From: Rehmannia glutinosa
Lineage: Eukaryota; Streptophyta; Magnoliopsida; Lamiales; Orobanchaceae
Assembly: GCA_016081115.2 (NCBI GenBank)
Contig: CM071924.1
Span: forward strand, 92,022,616 to 92,086,615
Direction of reading: 5' to 3'
Length of the DNA stretch: 64,000 bases
Below, in pieces: positions 1 through 11,984 of this stretch (its first letter is position 1; each line of letters starts with the position of its first letter). The notes below the pieces were generated by a model. The model saw nothing but the letters and a program-made list of their open reading frames with translations. It did no database searches and was not told where the DNA came from. The translations under genes and the position numbers were made by a program.

Positions 1-366
1 TTTTGTGTGTTCATTCAGTCAGCAGGGGTCGAATAATATAGGCATATGTTCTGCACTTCGCATAAGTCCAACTTGGGATAATTATAGTGTGCAAACTTTG
101 CATTTTTATCCTATGTGGGATGGAACATTTCTCCTTCCCCACATATTCCATTTTGCATACCATTTTCTTGTATTAAGTGGCTAACTTCTAGCATTAATTT
201 CTCATTCACTCGGAATTGGTTTTGAGAAGTTCCAAATGCTATTCTCAACTACTCTCTTAGTAGAATTTTTACAAATAATTTAATTCCATTTTTCACTAAT
301 GGAAACCACTTAATTATTTGGTCAAAATCGGGTCAACACCCATTTTACCAAAACAAAATTCCAACA
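1..366 (-). repeat. 3' LTR of element A (partial)
   Basis: On the minus strand the LTR starts at 366 with TGTTGGAATTTTG, directly after a purine-rich tract. The stretch 62-366 aligns with 3838-4072 of the other LTR. Relative to that LTR it carries a large deletion near 43-62, which joins the region seen at 2570-2600 directly to the outer part. Confidence 0.8.
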
Positions 367-378
367 ATCCCCCACATG
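367..378 (-). promoter_or_regulatory. Polypurine tract of element A
   Basis: On the minus strand the bases catgtgggggat lie immediately before the LTR start. This is the usual plus-strand priming site of a copia element. The same tract (gtgggggat) precedes the 3' LTR of element D. Confidence 0.75.
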
Positions 379-1629
379 AATGAAATTAATGCATGCGTGT
401 ATGCAGATTTGCTTGAAAGTCTCGGTGAACTGTTATTGCATCAGAATAGGTAGCTTGTGGCTTTGAACCTTCCTTAGTAAAATACTATCGGATTTACTAG
501 CTACTTAGTGACGCGGTATCTTGAACTACTCAGCCGTTTGTGTAAACCGAGACAACAATACTTACACATCATGTTGTGTCCATTTCGGCCCTGGACCATA
601 TCATAGATTCATAAGTGTTTCTTTGAAGTGGCCATTACTTCTCACTTATATAGGTGATCTCATATTAAAGAGTATCCTGTCATATTCCACCTTTTGGTAT
701 AGGAATCATTAAAAGTCTTAAACTTAACCTCACCACATTCAACAAGTTTTCATTCACTTGGATGTTTCGAGAATGAGCTAACACATTTCCAAGTGTTCAA
801 CTGAATATTCATAACTTAGTTGTCCCATTGAACCAAGGTCTTGGGATCTCAAATTCACAAGGTTGGGTTACCGCTATGAACATTCTTTAAGTTGTGGATT
901 TTAAACCCATTCCCCTTAACAATTTATACAATTGATCTCGATTTTATGCCTTTTATAAGCGGATCATCAAGGTTTTACTTTGACTTCACATAGTCAACCA
1001 AAATAACCCCATTCGTAATCAACTGTTTATTCGTACTATGTCTTTGACAAAAATGTCTAGACCTACCTCTTTCCTTTGCAAGAAAAGACACCTTTAATAA
1101 ATACAACATTTCTTGATTTAATGATCGTACCATCACTTATATCATAAATGCTGAATTTATTTCATTGGGTACTTCTACTTTTTCCAAAGCACTCCCACAT
1201 TCCAAGGCAATCTCCTTTATGTGGTTTGCTAAAAAGTAAAGCTCCCCTTCCAAATTTTGATATCTTGTTTAACACAAAATCATCCAGAACTTCCATGACT
1301 CTCGGGCACTTTTATTTTGTTTTGTTAGAACCTTGTCCCAACAATCCAGTTAGAATCTTGTTCTAGTAGATTTCAGACCTTGATTCTAACAACTCCATTA
1401 ACACCTTTTACAAAGTGTCTAACCTTTGGTGTTATCACATTTTTAGTGAGACTTTGACTTAATTTGTTACTTGTTCCGCTTTAGTGTTACAACACTTTCA
1501 AAGAACACTTCATGCAAATGTGGTTTCATTTTTACAACACTTTTGGAAACACCTTCGTTACATTTAAAATGCAAAGCAGAAACTCCACTGGTGTTCCACA
1601 AAGTGTGGTCATACCCCCACATTTGCCGA

Positions 1630-2255
1630 TTTCCACTCGGAATCCCGGTTGTCTTCCTCAATCCAAAGTCGAACTATCAAATCCTCAAGCCCCATTCCTT
1701 CCGCTTGTGCTTGAGGTAGTTCTTAAAATCTTTCCACGAAAGTGGCAATTTGTCGATAATCACAAACCACTTGAATGACTCACTTAATCATCCCTTCGCA
1801 TACACTAAGTCGTGAAGTATAATCTGAATTTTTTGCACTTGGTTAATCACCGTCTTGGTGTCAACCATCTTATAATCCAGAAATTTACCGACTACAAATT
1901 TCTTTGTTCCGGCATTTTCTGTTTTATACTTTTTCTTCAAAGAGTCCCACAACTCTTTGGACATTTTGAACGAACTATAGACATTATAGAGGGTGTCGTC
2001 TAGCCCGTTCAAAATATAATGTCGACACATGAAATCGTTGTTATGCCATGCATCCACAGCGATTCTCTGTTGGTTGTCGGATTCTTCATCACCGATGGTA
2101 GGGGGTTCCTCCTTCACGAAACGAGATAGACCCAAGATTGTCACGTAGAACATCATCTTCAGTTGTCATCTCTTGAAGTCAACAATAGAGAATTTCGCCG
2201 GTTTCTCGCCATGAACACGAGCAGCAACCATTGGAGTGAACGATATTGAAGCCAT
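1630..2255 (-). pseudogene. Broken copia gag (element A)
   Basis: This is the capsid-like gag protein of a copia element (UBN2/retrotran_gag_2 family). An ATG at 2255 starts a frame that meets a TGA after about 29 codons. It then continues in the same frame through 2156-1788 with typical gag words such as LWDSLKKKYKT and KKFVVGKFLDYKMVD. After a stop near 1788 the family pattern goes on in another frame (DFKNYLKHKRKE, then EDLIVRL) to about 1640. Beyond this no zinc knuckle is recognisable. It closely resembles the gag of element D at 51781. It is clearly non-functional as written. Confidence 0.82.
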
Positions 2256-2290
2256 CGTCTTGAACAGAAACAGATCTTTCGTCTTGCGAT

Positions 2291-4072
2291 TGTTAGGAAA
2301 AAGACTAAGTGTTTGAAGCGTATGGCTAAGTCGAGGTCTGAATTAAATTCAGTCTCCGCAAGACGAAAGACACCCCATATACAAAGTGCTTACGGTTTTG
2401 GCATTCGTCTCTAAGATACAATGACTTTTCAATTCTGGTTTAGCAACACTTGCAAAAATCGGAGTCACAGCGAACTCTAAGTGTTTATGACTTTCAAGCT
2501 AAGAAGGAGAGAGTGAGTCAATATGCAGAATGTAATGACCGATTTTTAGTTTCTGATACTTTTTGTGTGTTCATTCAGTCAGCAAAGGTCGAATAATATA
2601 GGCCTCAGGTGCCTCGTATGGAAAGATCACGTCTTTTGGCTCGAAAAGATAGATTTTCAACGAACAGACGCATCTGTTCTGCACTTCGCATCGATGCACG
2701 ACCTGGCGCACGACGCCTGCCTGTGCATGGATGCGAACCAAATTAGCAAAGGTACGGCCTGACGCATTACCCGACGCATAGGCCATGCGCCAGCCCATGC
2801 TCGGATGTGAACATGACCGACTAACGCACGACACGACACACAGGCCGTGCGTCCGCCCGTGCTCGGGTGCGAACACTTTCCAGGTTGAAATCCGTTAATT
2901 AATTACAAAAATTAATCTAAACATTTATTCTAAAGGTTTTTGGTCCAAAACCAATAAGGGCCTTGAACTCCAAGCCCAAGCCCACGACCCATTGCTTCAC
3001 GACTTACCACTTTTTATTTTGTTAGGAAAAAGTGTATGGTTTTGTTTCGAAAGAAAAAATGGCTAAGTGTTTGAAGTGTATGGCTAAGTCGATGCCTGAA
3101 CTAAATTTAGTCTCTGCAAGACGAAAGACTCCCCGTATACAAAATGCTTATGGTTCCAGCGTTCGTCTCTAAGATACAACGACTTTTCAAATACGGTTTA
3201 GCAGCACTTGCAAAAATCGGAGTCACAATGAACTATAAGTGTTTTTACTTTCAAGCTAAGAAGGATGGAATGAATCAATATGCAGAATGCAATGACCGAT
3301 TTTTAGTTTCTGATAATTTTTGTGTGTTCATTCAGTCAGCCGGGGTCAAATAATATAGGCCTCGGTGCCTCGTATGGAAAGATCACGTCTTTTGGCTCGA
3401 AAGATAGATTTTCAACGAACAGTGACGCATTTATTTTGCACTTCGTGATCGACGACGACCTGGCGCACGACCCGCTTGCCTGCCCATGCGTGGATGCGAA
3501 CCAAATTGGCAAAGGAACGGCCTAACGACGGCCGCGCGCTAGCCCGTGTTTCGGATGCGAACAGACCGACTAACGCACAAAGCCGTGCGCCCGCCCGTGT
3601 TCGGGTGCGAACACTTCCCAGGTTGAAATTCGTTAATTAATTAAACATTTATTCTAAACATTTTTGGTCCAAGAAGAATAAGGGCCTTGAAGTCTAAGCC
3701 CACGACCCGACTGGCGGGCGAGCTTGGCGGGCGGGCGCGGGCAACATCGCTCTCGTGTGTGTGCTTTGAACCAAACCCATAAGCATATAGGTTCTCACCC
3801 CTTAAAAACTTGGGTGCCCCCAAGGGCCCAAACCCATAAGTCCAACTTGGGATAAATATAGTGTGCTAATTTTGCCTCTTTTATCCTATGTGGGATGGAG
3901 CATTTCTTCTTCCCCATATTTTTCATTTTCCATACTATTTTCTTATATTAAGTGGCTAACTTCTAGCATTAATTTATCATTCATCCCGGAATTGATTTTG
4001 AGAAGTTCCAAATGTTATTCTCATCTACTCTCTTAGTAGAATTTTTACAAACTATTTAATTCCATTCCAACA
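2291..4072 (-). repeat. 5' LTR of element A with an internal ~730-bp tandem duplication
   Basis: The LTR runs from TGTTGGAAT at 4072 to CCTAACA at 2291 on the minus strand. It holds a direct duplication: the stretch starting tgttaggaaaaa at 2291 is repeated from 3020, and the copies stay similar for about 700 bp. The duplicated part includes a CG-rich stretch (2690-2880 and 3440-3610). The unit spacing is about 729 bp. Either an unequal event duplicated most of the LTR, or two LTR copies were merged by recombination. Confidence 0.75.
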
Positions 4073-4823
4073 GACTGGGGGAATGGGTATAACCCGAAAA
4101 TGTGGACAGTGGACTATTGATCTCGCTTACCTCTTATTTTCATATTTATTTTGTCTCTATAACCCCGTATATCACGAACTCGACTGACTTAGGTATCGGA
4201 GGGTTTTAGCCGGGACCACCTCCATGGGTCGACGACGTGTGTGTATCCGTTTCGGACCACCCAAGAGCTCGAACCTGATTATCCGAAAGTCCGTGAGCCG
4301 AAGGTAATCATCTGATCTAAATCAGATTGGATATTTTGGTCGTCTTTACACATATACCATATTTGTCAGTTATGGTACCCTTTGTTTAAATCTTCGCGTT
4401 TCGATTTTTGTTGACATGAATTCGTTAGGGCTTGTTAGAGAAATTAATGAAGCGGTTAGATCATGGTATCCTTTGTTTAAATCTTAGCCAACTTGATATT
4501 TATCCTCAAAATGTGGCTTTATTTGTCCCCAATAGGAGGTTGTTTCAGTAAATAAGTTCTTCTCACATATGATATTTTGTTCAGATGATTCAGATGGATC
4601 ATTACCATACGATATGTGAGAAAAGTGAGATCAATTTTTTTGATATATTTTTTGTTCAGCGCCTTCGTTGTGATGTTTTGATTTTATAGATTAGTTAAGA
4701 TCTGTTTAGATTTAAAATAATTTAGACCCGTGTTTATAATCATGTAGAGCTTGCAACTTATTTCAACCTTTTTTATCACTAGATTATGATACATTTCAAT
4801 TACTTGGAAACATGGTCTATATT
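4073..4823. other. Gene-free stretch; possible Ty3/gypsy LTR fragment at 4073-4345
   Basis: No coding signal is seen. The part at about 4165-4320 contains wording typical of the R/U5 end of some Ty3/gypsy LTRs (ctgacttaggtatcggaggg, then a run of CG-containing words). This family call is from memory of such LTRs and is weak. The rest (4345-4823) is AT-rich and shows nothing recognisable. Confidence 0.35.
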
Positions 4824-5135
4824 CACTACAAGAAAACAATCAAATTCCAACGAAATAATTCCAATGGAATAAAAAACTGTTGAAATTTTCAGAATTCCAA
4901 TGGAAATTCCAATGCTACAGCATACCATTGGAAAATTCCAACAGAAAGTCCAACAATAACCAAAATCATTTGGTACTGTTGGAATATTTTTTCCATTGGA
5001 ATTTTGTCATTTCAACGGCTATTATACCAATGGTGCTTTTCCATTGGAATTTCTGTTGGAATTGATAATTCCAATGGAAATTGGCCAAATACCAACATAT
5101 TTTTTTCATTGGAATTCCTTTCTTTTCTTGTAGTG
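4824..5135. mobile_element. CACTA-type MITE, copy 1
   Basis: The element starts CACTACAAGAAAAC and ends TTTTCTTGTAGTG, which are CACTA (En/Spm-like) terminal inverted repeats. It is flanked by the 3-bp duplication att (4821-4823 and 5136-5138), the length expected for this superfamily. At 312 bp it has no coding capacity. Its interior is made of repeated near-palindromic words such as ttccaatggaa and ttggaattcc. A related copy sits at 15102-15753. Confidence 0.9.
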
Positions 5136-5512
5136 ATTTTGGCCATCTTCACACATTACCCAGCTTTAATTTGTTTAAATCAGAAAGAAATAAAATAAAA
5201 AATATTATATACCAAGTACTGTTAAGATTTGATGTTTCATTTAATATTTCACTTTTTAATATAGGTTAAATATATGAAATTGACAAACGCGCGTGTATTA
5301 ATATAGGTTAAATAAAACAATAAATGAAAATAGACGTCTGAAACTATAAATCAAATACGCTCCAATCTGTTATTTTATTCATAGAAAGAGACACATACAA
5401 TCTAATTAATTTATTAATGTGTAACTGCTAGAAAGCAATATAAATTTTATTACAACAATACTTTATTCGTGGTAATTAAACATTAATTTCTTTTTTATCT
5501 TCTTCAATGTCT
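5136..5512. other. Gene-free AT-rich stretch
   Basis: No coding or repeat feature is recognised. It would be the 3' flank of the inhibitor pseudogene on the minus strand. Confidence 0.5.
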
Positions 5513-5704
5513 TTAACCGATAGTAGGAGCACGAACCACCACACCATAGTCGTTAACCCAAACCCAGACACGGTCGCACCTGAAGTCTTGCCACCGGAGT
5601 TCCATCTTTCAAAACAATTGCATCCACATTCTGATTCTGCTTTTCTATCACCGCCGCCGCCTCCTCTCCGTTTCTTCCCACCAACTCCGGCCACAAATTC
5701 TTGC
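5513..5704 (-). pseudogene. Potato type I proteinase inhibitor, last exon, frameshifted
   Basis: Potato inhibitor I proteins are small serine-protease inhibitors of about 70 residues. Read on the minus strand from 5702, the first frame gives KNLWPELVG and later VDAIVLKDGTPVA, the hallmark first half of the family. From 5587 a second frame gives DFRCDRVWVWVNDYGVVVR, then APTIG and a stop at 5513. The frames differ by one base at about 5588, inside the reactive-site loop. No single reading frame covers the domain, so this is a pseudogene or holds a one-base sequence error. An acceptor-like AG at 5706-5705 precedes the exon; the short first exon was not located. A related intact exon lies at 16575-16774 on the same strand. 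Confidence 0.85.
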
Positions 5705-5877
5705 CTATATATACCATAACTTATATATGTGATGAATATGTATTAATTACTATTAACACATGCAACTTAAAATAATAATGCGCATTTCAGCCAATGTTGC
5801 AAAAAGTGTTAGGCGCTAGTTGGGCGGCAGCCTACCACCTACCGCCTAGGGATGCCTAGAAAAACTAACATTTTTTT

Positions 5878-5880
<3 letters not shown>

Positions 5881-5940
<60 letters not shown>
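5881..5940. repeat. (TAA)20 microsatellite
   Basis: Sixty bases of uninterrupted TAA trinucleotide repeat. Just upstream, 5805-5855 holds a run of gcctag/gcgcta-like words (ggcgctagttgggcgg) resembling the end of a plant repeat. Confidence 0.97.
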
Positions 5941-5941
<1 letters not shown>

Positions 5942-6903
5942 TACGAGAGAAAAAGAACCTTGAGGACTGGGTTAATTACCAAAAAAATCAGAAATTTTTT
6001 AAAATTACCAAAACAAAAAAATTCATTTGAAGTTTAATTCTGTTGTACATTTTCCTCCTCATAAGTGAATAGTATTTCGCAAAACCCCGATATATATGGA
6101 AATATTAGAATTACCCCTTAAATTTCTCACAAAATCAAATGTAAGAGGGGCTTTTGTATTTTCCAAAATTTTCTTTTTCTTGTTTTGGTATAAATCTCAT
6201 GGGAGATTTTGTGATGATCCCATCCGCCCTAACAGAAAAGAAAGACATTGGCCCCTCATAATTAAATGGAAAGCCATGACAAAATTAAAGAAGAATTAAA
6301 GAAGAAAAATGATTCTTGCCTGGACAATTTGCCATATCTACTTCTGGTCCTGCTAATTAAGTTATAAGCAATTTATAATGAGGGTAGATTGTTATAAACT
6401 TTGCATGCACACACACGTATATATATAGAGATTAGAGTGAGATATATATAAATATATATCGGCCGATTTTCTTGAATACCGACGTGTATAAACACACTGT
6501 ATCTATCTAAATGACTCGGCTTGTCAATAGTCATTTTTGACATTATTACCTTATAATCCTTCAAGATCGGCCGACCCAAAACTTTGAGATATACATAATT
6601 AATGAATTATCTTAATATGGATTAATTTGACTTTTGGTGGGTCCAGCTGATCTATATATCCTAATCAATATAATTATATGATTATTTGTTTATTTATTTA
6701 TTGCGTGAGGACTGAGGATTGAGATTTGTGATTTCTGACAGTAGGTACTTATCAATTTATGCCACTATTTTGCATGAAGATGACAGCAAAATCTGTGTAG
6801 ACGGCCTCAAAGCTATCTTCGACAGGTCCTGGCATTTGGACTTAATTATTTTTCTCAGTTTACGCGGGTATTGAATTAAATGGGGAGGGAGCCAAGGCCC
6901 AAA
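5941..6903. other. Gene-free stretch with short AT/GA microsatellites
   Basis: No gene is recognised. The stretch 6417-6460 is a mix of short TA and GA repeats. The short frames here have no family resemblance. Confidence 0.5.
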
Positions 6904-6942
6904 GGTGTCAATTTTGGACCCGACACGAACCTCACAAATTAA

Positions 6943-7070
6943 GGCTTTTTTAACAGATTATTACAATTTTTTTTCCAAATTACATTGATAAACTGAAGAA
7001 AAAAAGTTAATAAAATAATCGAAAACGGCTTGGAGGTAGCCGATTTTATATCAAAATCGTGACGCTCGAT
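6943..7070 (+). repeat. Left terminal inverted repeat of the MULE
   Basis: It pairs with about 11985-12114 in reverse complement. Directly after it a 36-bp unit (tatatcaaaatcgtgacgct and following) is repeated in tandem at 7048 and 7084. Confidence 0.8.
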
Positions 7071-7588
7071 GCCGTTTTTATTTATATCAAAATCGTGACG
7101 CTCGATGCCGTTTTTATTATGTCATTTCCTTTTCAATTAAAAGAAATTAAAATCTCTTTAAGAACCACCATTTTGATTAATGTTTTTAAATTTTTTTTTT
7201 TAAATTAAAATCGGTTCTCTTAGTGCCGGTTTTGACTGTTTATATAATTGTTAAAAAAACTATGACAAATCCAATAATTATATCGTAATGATATATCTAA
7301 TGATTATTTAATTAATGATGTATGTAATGATTATTTGATTAATTCAAAAATCACTTGAGTTTTTTTTTTTTTGAACCAGTAATCATTTAAGTTAAAGAGG
7401 TAATTATTTGATATATAATACTAAACAATTTATAAATTTATTTGTTATAATTATAAAATAATTGTTATTTGCAATTCTTACAAAATACTATATATTATAA
7501 TATTATACTAATAACATATGTTTTTAAAATTTTGTCATAATACACACAAAGAAATATATTTTTAAATATGTAGTACACCCAAAATAAC

Positions 7589-8780
7589 CTAAAAATGACT
7601 CCCGGTGCTACAACCACGCCGTTGATGTTGTCGCCTACCTCTGCCTCTGCGTACATTTTCTACCGGAAGAGACTCGTTTGCTTGTTGTGTCTCGTCATCG
7701 GTGTCGTCAATACGATAATTCAAATTAAATGATGGACGACTAGATGAAGAAGTAGTCGAACTCGAATCTCCACGATAATGTTAAAATGGAACAGGAGACG
7801 AGTTAAATTGAGGACGATAAGTGTCATAAATTGGCTGCTGTTGAACAAAGTTGGGGTACCCCATACCAATATCAGCTCCAAGTAGTGCCGTGAATGACTG
7901 CTCGTATGATGGCATACCCAGTAAGGGGTAACTGACTCGGTTTCCCTTGTACGTCTTCTTCCCCTCCTCGATGTACCGCCTTGTGGTGGTGCTTTGGAGG
8001 CGACATCTTCCGATCAGTGTGTAGGAACCGAGACTCGATTCTTACGAAAGTATGGTCGAACCTCCATATATATCTCATTTGAAGCACTCGAATGAGTCAT
8101 AATCATCCTCATCTTCCTGAGTAATCCTTAATTTCTCAAGTGCTTGTTCCTGAAACAAACATAAAAACACAATAAAATTAAAGTCATAAAGATAAATACG
8201 CTTTAACTATATATCATATAATCTAAATGTACCATAAAGATCACATGCGGTGACGGTGATGGTTGATATCCCTGAGTCATAGACTTATGTGAGGGCGATG
8301 TCAAACGACGTATAATGTTATCAAACCACCGGATGTATCCCTCGTCTGGACGTCTGGATGCAATGCAATACTGTGTTGTAACAGTAACTTCATGTCGGTA
8401 TGCCCACTGAGCAATATATAATTGGTGTTTAATAGTCCAATCTTTACCCGATTGTCCTCTACGATCTACATCATGCAATGTTTCATGATGTGGTGGAACA
8501 GGCTCATGGTTTAATTTCATCATGCCAAACTACCGCATAATTTGCCCTGGATGATGTAACTCTATAATCGCATAGTTAATCAGTGGACATGATGATCTCC
8601 ACACATCTGTGAGACACTATCACCAAGCTCCTTAATGCCAGGCAACGTAAAGTCATAAGATGTCCAAATAAAATGGTAGTCCTCCATTTTGTCCAAAATG
8701 TCCCTAATAATCCGTAAAGAACGTCTTGATGTCCGTGTAAAACATTTATATAATTTTATATGTTTGTGTTTGTTCGCCAA
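7589..8780 (-). pseudogene. Plant mobile domain (PMD) protein carried by the MULE, broken
   Basis: PMD proteins are plant-specific, MULE-associated proteins with cellular relatives of the MAIN/MAIL type; their biochemical role is poorly known. Read on the minus strand, the pieces in order are: SRRSLRIIRDILDKMEDYHF and WTSYDFTLPG (8780-8590); IIELHHPGQIMR in a shifted frame (about 8570-8535); then VPPHHETLHDVDRRGQSGKD and WTIKH (8523-8400). A GT at 8232 and AG at 8152-8151 delimit a probable 82-bp intron, after which the frame reads EQALEKLRITQEDEDD. The C-terminus is basic (VRRGRGRRQHQRRG) and stops at 7589. Several stops and frameshifts interrupt it. The N-terminus is lost at the boundary of the insertion at 8785-10190. 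Confidence 0.7.
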
Positions 8781-8784
8781 AAAT

Positions 8785-10190
8785 ATTTTGGTTCATACAA
8801 CTGCAAGTGTACAGTGTAGTTTATAGAATAATGGCAAGCAGGGTCGTATTCCTCAAGGATTGATATTCGAAATACTTAGGCTAGCTATAATAACATCGTA
8901 TTCCAATTTTATTGAAGCGACCGAAAAATCAAGTGTGTTTAATCTAAGAAAATCAAAAATAAAAGAAATAAATAAAAATAAATTTTTGAACCCCACAAGT
9001 ATTTTCACCATCTATAGGAGCAACCTTAGGCACATAATCTCAACATGCTTCTCCAATATTAAATGTGAATAAAGTTTTAAAAACCAATTCATGCAATTCT
9101 ATGTGTTCAATTCCTAAGTTAGTCTACTCCCTCTTCCGGGCGGTGAATAAAAAGTTGATTAATAATAATTGTAGGTCTCCCGAATCGTTACAATTATTAC
9201 TAACTCCCAAAAGATCTGTGAATTGAATGACTCCCCACAAACAGTTGTAGGTCTCCTGACATGTTACAATTCTTACTAACTCCCAAAAGATCTGTGAATT
9301 GAATGACTCCCCTCAAATAGTTGTAGGTCTCCCGACACGCTACATCTGTATATGTCTGAATTTAATTTTCATCTTTGTTAGAACTCATCTCCCGAATTTC
9401 GTACATAGATCTTAGACATAGAAAGAAAATCCCTTCTTGTCAAGATGGATTCCCCTCCTAAGCTCTCGAAGCTCTTGTGCTCCCGTAGATGCGAAAGCCT
9501 TGTGGTGTTCTTTGCGACCTAGCCTTCTTTGCTCAGAAGATCTTTGATTCCTTTGTTCCTGTATTATTTGACGTGTTTTTGTTGTATGAAGTGATGTTGG
9601 ATGATGTATGATGATGAAAATTGTTCGTGCCTTGGTCCCCTTTATATAGATGATTGGAGAGGTCACTTGTAGAGTTTGAATGGGAAAAGAACTCCAAAAA
9701 ATGCGTCTGGCAGAGTCCCACACGGCCATATGGTGTTGGTCTGAGGCCTTGTTCACACGGGCGTGTGAGTCTACTCGGACTGCTGGTGCGATGGGCTTCC
9801 CTTTCCCACACGGTCGTGTGACTTCACACGATCAAGCCATGTAGGCCTGCTCTGCCCCTTGTTTTCTATCCAACTTCACACGGTTGTGTGATTTTCACAC
9901 CGGCACTTCCACACGGCCGTGTGACACCACATGGTCCGGTCGTGTGAAGTATTTTTGTCCACTTTTCTCGTTGTTTTGATTTTCTCTTCGCTTTCATCAA
10001 TCTTAACCGGGCATTCCAATGATATTTCTTCATTTTAAGCTCGCTTTCTTGCAAGAATTACAAGAATACGCAGATCATGCCCTTTAAGGAAAACCAAGTA
10101 AAAACATGATAAATATGCGTGCAAATGCATCAATTATATATCATTTTAAGCCCCTTAAATGCACGTATATTTTACACACATCGTGTTTGT
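8785..10190. mobile_element. Unclassified ~1.4 kb insertion inside the MULE
   Basis: Transposase-like sequence ends near 10250 and PMD-like sequence resumes near 8780, so this stretch looks inserted. It begins near aactgcaagtgtacagtg and ends near gtgcaaatgcatcaattata, wording I associate with a widespread plant repeat whose class I cannot assign. It includes two copies of a block with aactcccaaaagatctgtga (9204 and 9281) and a cluster of 14-bp palindromes of the form CACACGGNCGTGTG. The frames inside (for example 9412-9756 and 9533-9811, minus) resemble no protein I know. Exact ends and duplications were not resolved. Confidence 0.45.
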
Positions 10191-10249
10191 CAAATACCGT
10201 GCACCATACGGTGGATGGGAAGCACATGGTCATCAACTCCAAATATCGG

Positions 10250-11065
10250 ATCAATATTAATCCGACTTCCTAAATCTATGATATGAGATCTTGTAAATGT
10301 ATTTATCTTTCACGATTTGTTGCACATACCTAATCTCAAGTGTTGGATCACATTTTACCATTCTTGTTAGTAATGTTGCTATCATAGTTTTACATAGATT
10401 GTGATGATCCACCTGAAATTGCATTCATGAGATAACTATGGGCACCTCCATATCGCGTGATTTGCCATACACCAACCTTCTTCTTGTAGCCCACTCGAGC
10501 CCCCAACCGCACATCATGTTTGATATGTTGTTCCCGCATTTTACTTTCCACAAGACATGGGTACTTTGCACCACCTTATACTCACGCCGTCGACTATCCG
10601 CACGATAAATCTTTAACGGCAGATTGCAAATGTTTCTTATCCTTGAAGATCATACCATTTTCAAGTTCTCATTTGCTAGAATCATAAACATACCTTTTTT
10701 GGAATATTGATACTGTCAATTAGAACATCTCCACAAGTCGTATTGGAAAATGGAATTAAAGAGTACAAACCACCTTTTGTGGGTGTAGGGGGCAGTAGCA
10801 CTTGTTCATGTATATCTGACATATCGATGTCATCATCACCATCATTGTCACCATCCGAACCACTTTCGTCTGGTTCGGAATCTAAACGTTCTTCTTGCCC
10901 AAAACCGTCAATTAACGATTAAGATATTTTCTCATTATCCGGCTCAATAGACTGATCATTTTGATGCAAATTACCAAAACTTGAAGCACCTACACCAAAC
11001 TCATTTACCCCATTGGTCGCCATACCGTGTGTTACAACATGTATATTAAATAAACTATCATCCAT
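10250..11065 (-). pseudogene. MULE transposase, N-terminal part, broken
   Basis: On the minus strand an ATG at 11065 opens a frame with an acidic segment (DGDNDGDDDIDMSD) typical of the N-terminus of plant MULE transposases, interrupted by a TAA. It is followed by the MuDR-type DNA-binding region: GMIFKDKKHLQSAVKD, then SRRREYKVVQSTHVLWKVKC, then a Cys/Trp segment and WQITRYGGAHSYLMNAIS, DHHNLC and an IVKDKYIYKISYHR end. Frame changes occur between these blocks. The catalytic DDE core and SWIM zinc finger that normally follow are not recognised. Confidence 0.75.
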
Positions 11066-11984
11066 TTAAAACGCAACATATATTGACCTGTGTACACCAA
11101 ATTGAAGACAAATATGATTTGCATTCTATAATAAGATATATAACACCTCCAGCTTCATGTAAAATTGAATGATTTTGCTGCCAGGGCAAAGAATTGTGCA
11201 CATTCCTTGGTCACATTCCCTGGTCACTGCTGTATATTTATTTTATTGGCAATATAAAATAACTAATTCATATAATTGTTAAATTTAACTAAACTAATTT
11301 ATAATTTATTAGCAATATAAAACAACTAATTCATATAATTATCAAATTTAACTAAACTAATTATTACTATGTAACAACTAACTAATATAATTATAATTTT
11401 CTACAAACAAAACAAAAAATAACTTGACAAACTAAGAAAAAAAATTAACTAACCTGTTGTTGTTGTTCTTTCTTGGTTTGCCGAGGGAGGAAAAAGGTAT
11501 GTATAATGAGGGAAGAATGTTAAGTGTGTAATGGTAGAAAATAAGAGAAATGGCTCTCTTTATAATTGAAAGTGAGGAAGAACAAACAAAATGCTCACTA
11601 TTTACCCATGAACTTCAAGCATGCTTCTGCATCTGCACACCTAGGGCTCCGCGAAGTCAGCTGCAAAATTTGATGCATGCAAAAATCGGCCACCACATGG
11701 CCGACGTTACCAAGTTTTAAATAAAAAATATTCTGCTAAAGTCGGCCAAGCTTCAGCCGTTTTTAATAAACTTTAAATTAAAAAAAATCTTTTGAAAGTC
11801 GGCCAGGACATGGCCGATTCTACTAAGTTTTAAATGAAAAAAAACCCAGAGGAAACAACAGAACAACTTTGCAGAAAAGCATGGTCAAACGACCAAATTC
11901 TAGAAAAGTTGAATATCTGATAAAATCGATTATCTCCCAAACGTTTCTACACCAAAGGAAAAAAACAAAAATAAAAAATAGAAA

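Larger units (their letters stand above)
1..4072 (-). mobile_element. Ty1/copia element A, truncated by the window edge
   Basis: This is an LTR retrotransposon read on the minus strand. Its 5' LTR begins with TGTTGGAAT at 4072. A second LTR begins with TGTTGGAAT at 366 and runs off the window start. Between them are only about 1.9 kb: a broken gag and a polypurine tract, with no recognisable protease, integrase or reverse transcriptase. It is therefore a deletion derivative. The stretch at 500-720 resembles, in reverse complement, the segment between pol and the 3' LTR of element D (55850-56090), so A and D belong to related families. The target-site duplication cannot be tested because one end lies outside the window. 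Confidence 0.85.

Noticed and set aside
5476..5694. Minus-strand Gly/Lys-rich frame of 72 residues
   Set aside because: It is an out-of-phase reading of the inhibitor I exon; the family signal lies in the other two frames.
9412..9811. Two minus-strand frames of 92 and 114 residues
   Set aside because: They cross the palindrome cluster of the unclassified insertion and show no known domain or consistent codon pattern.
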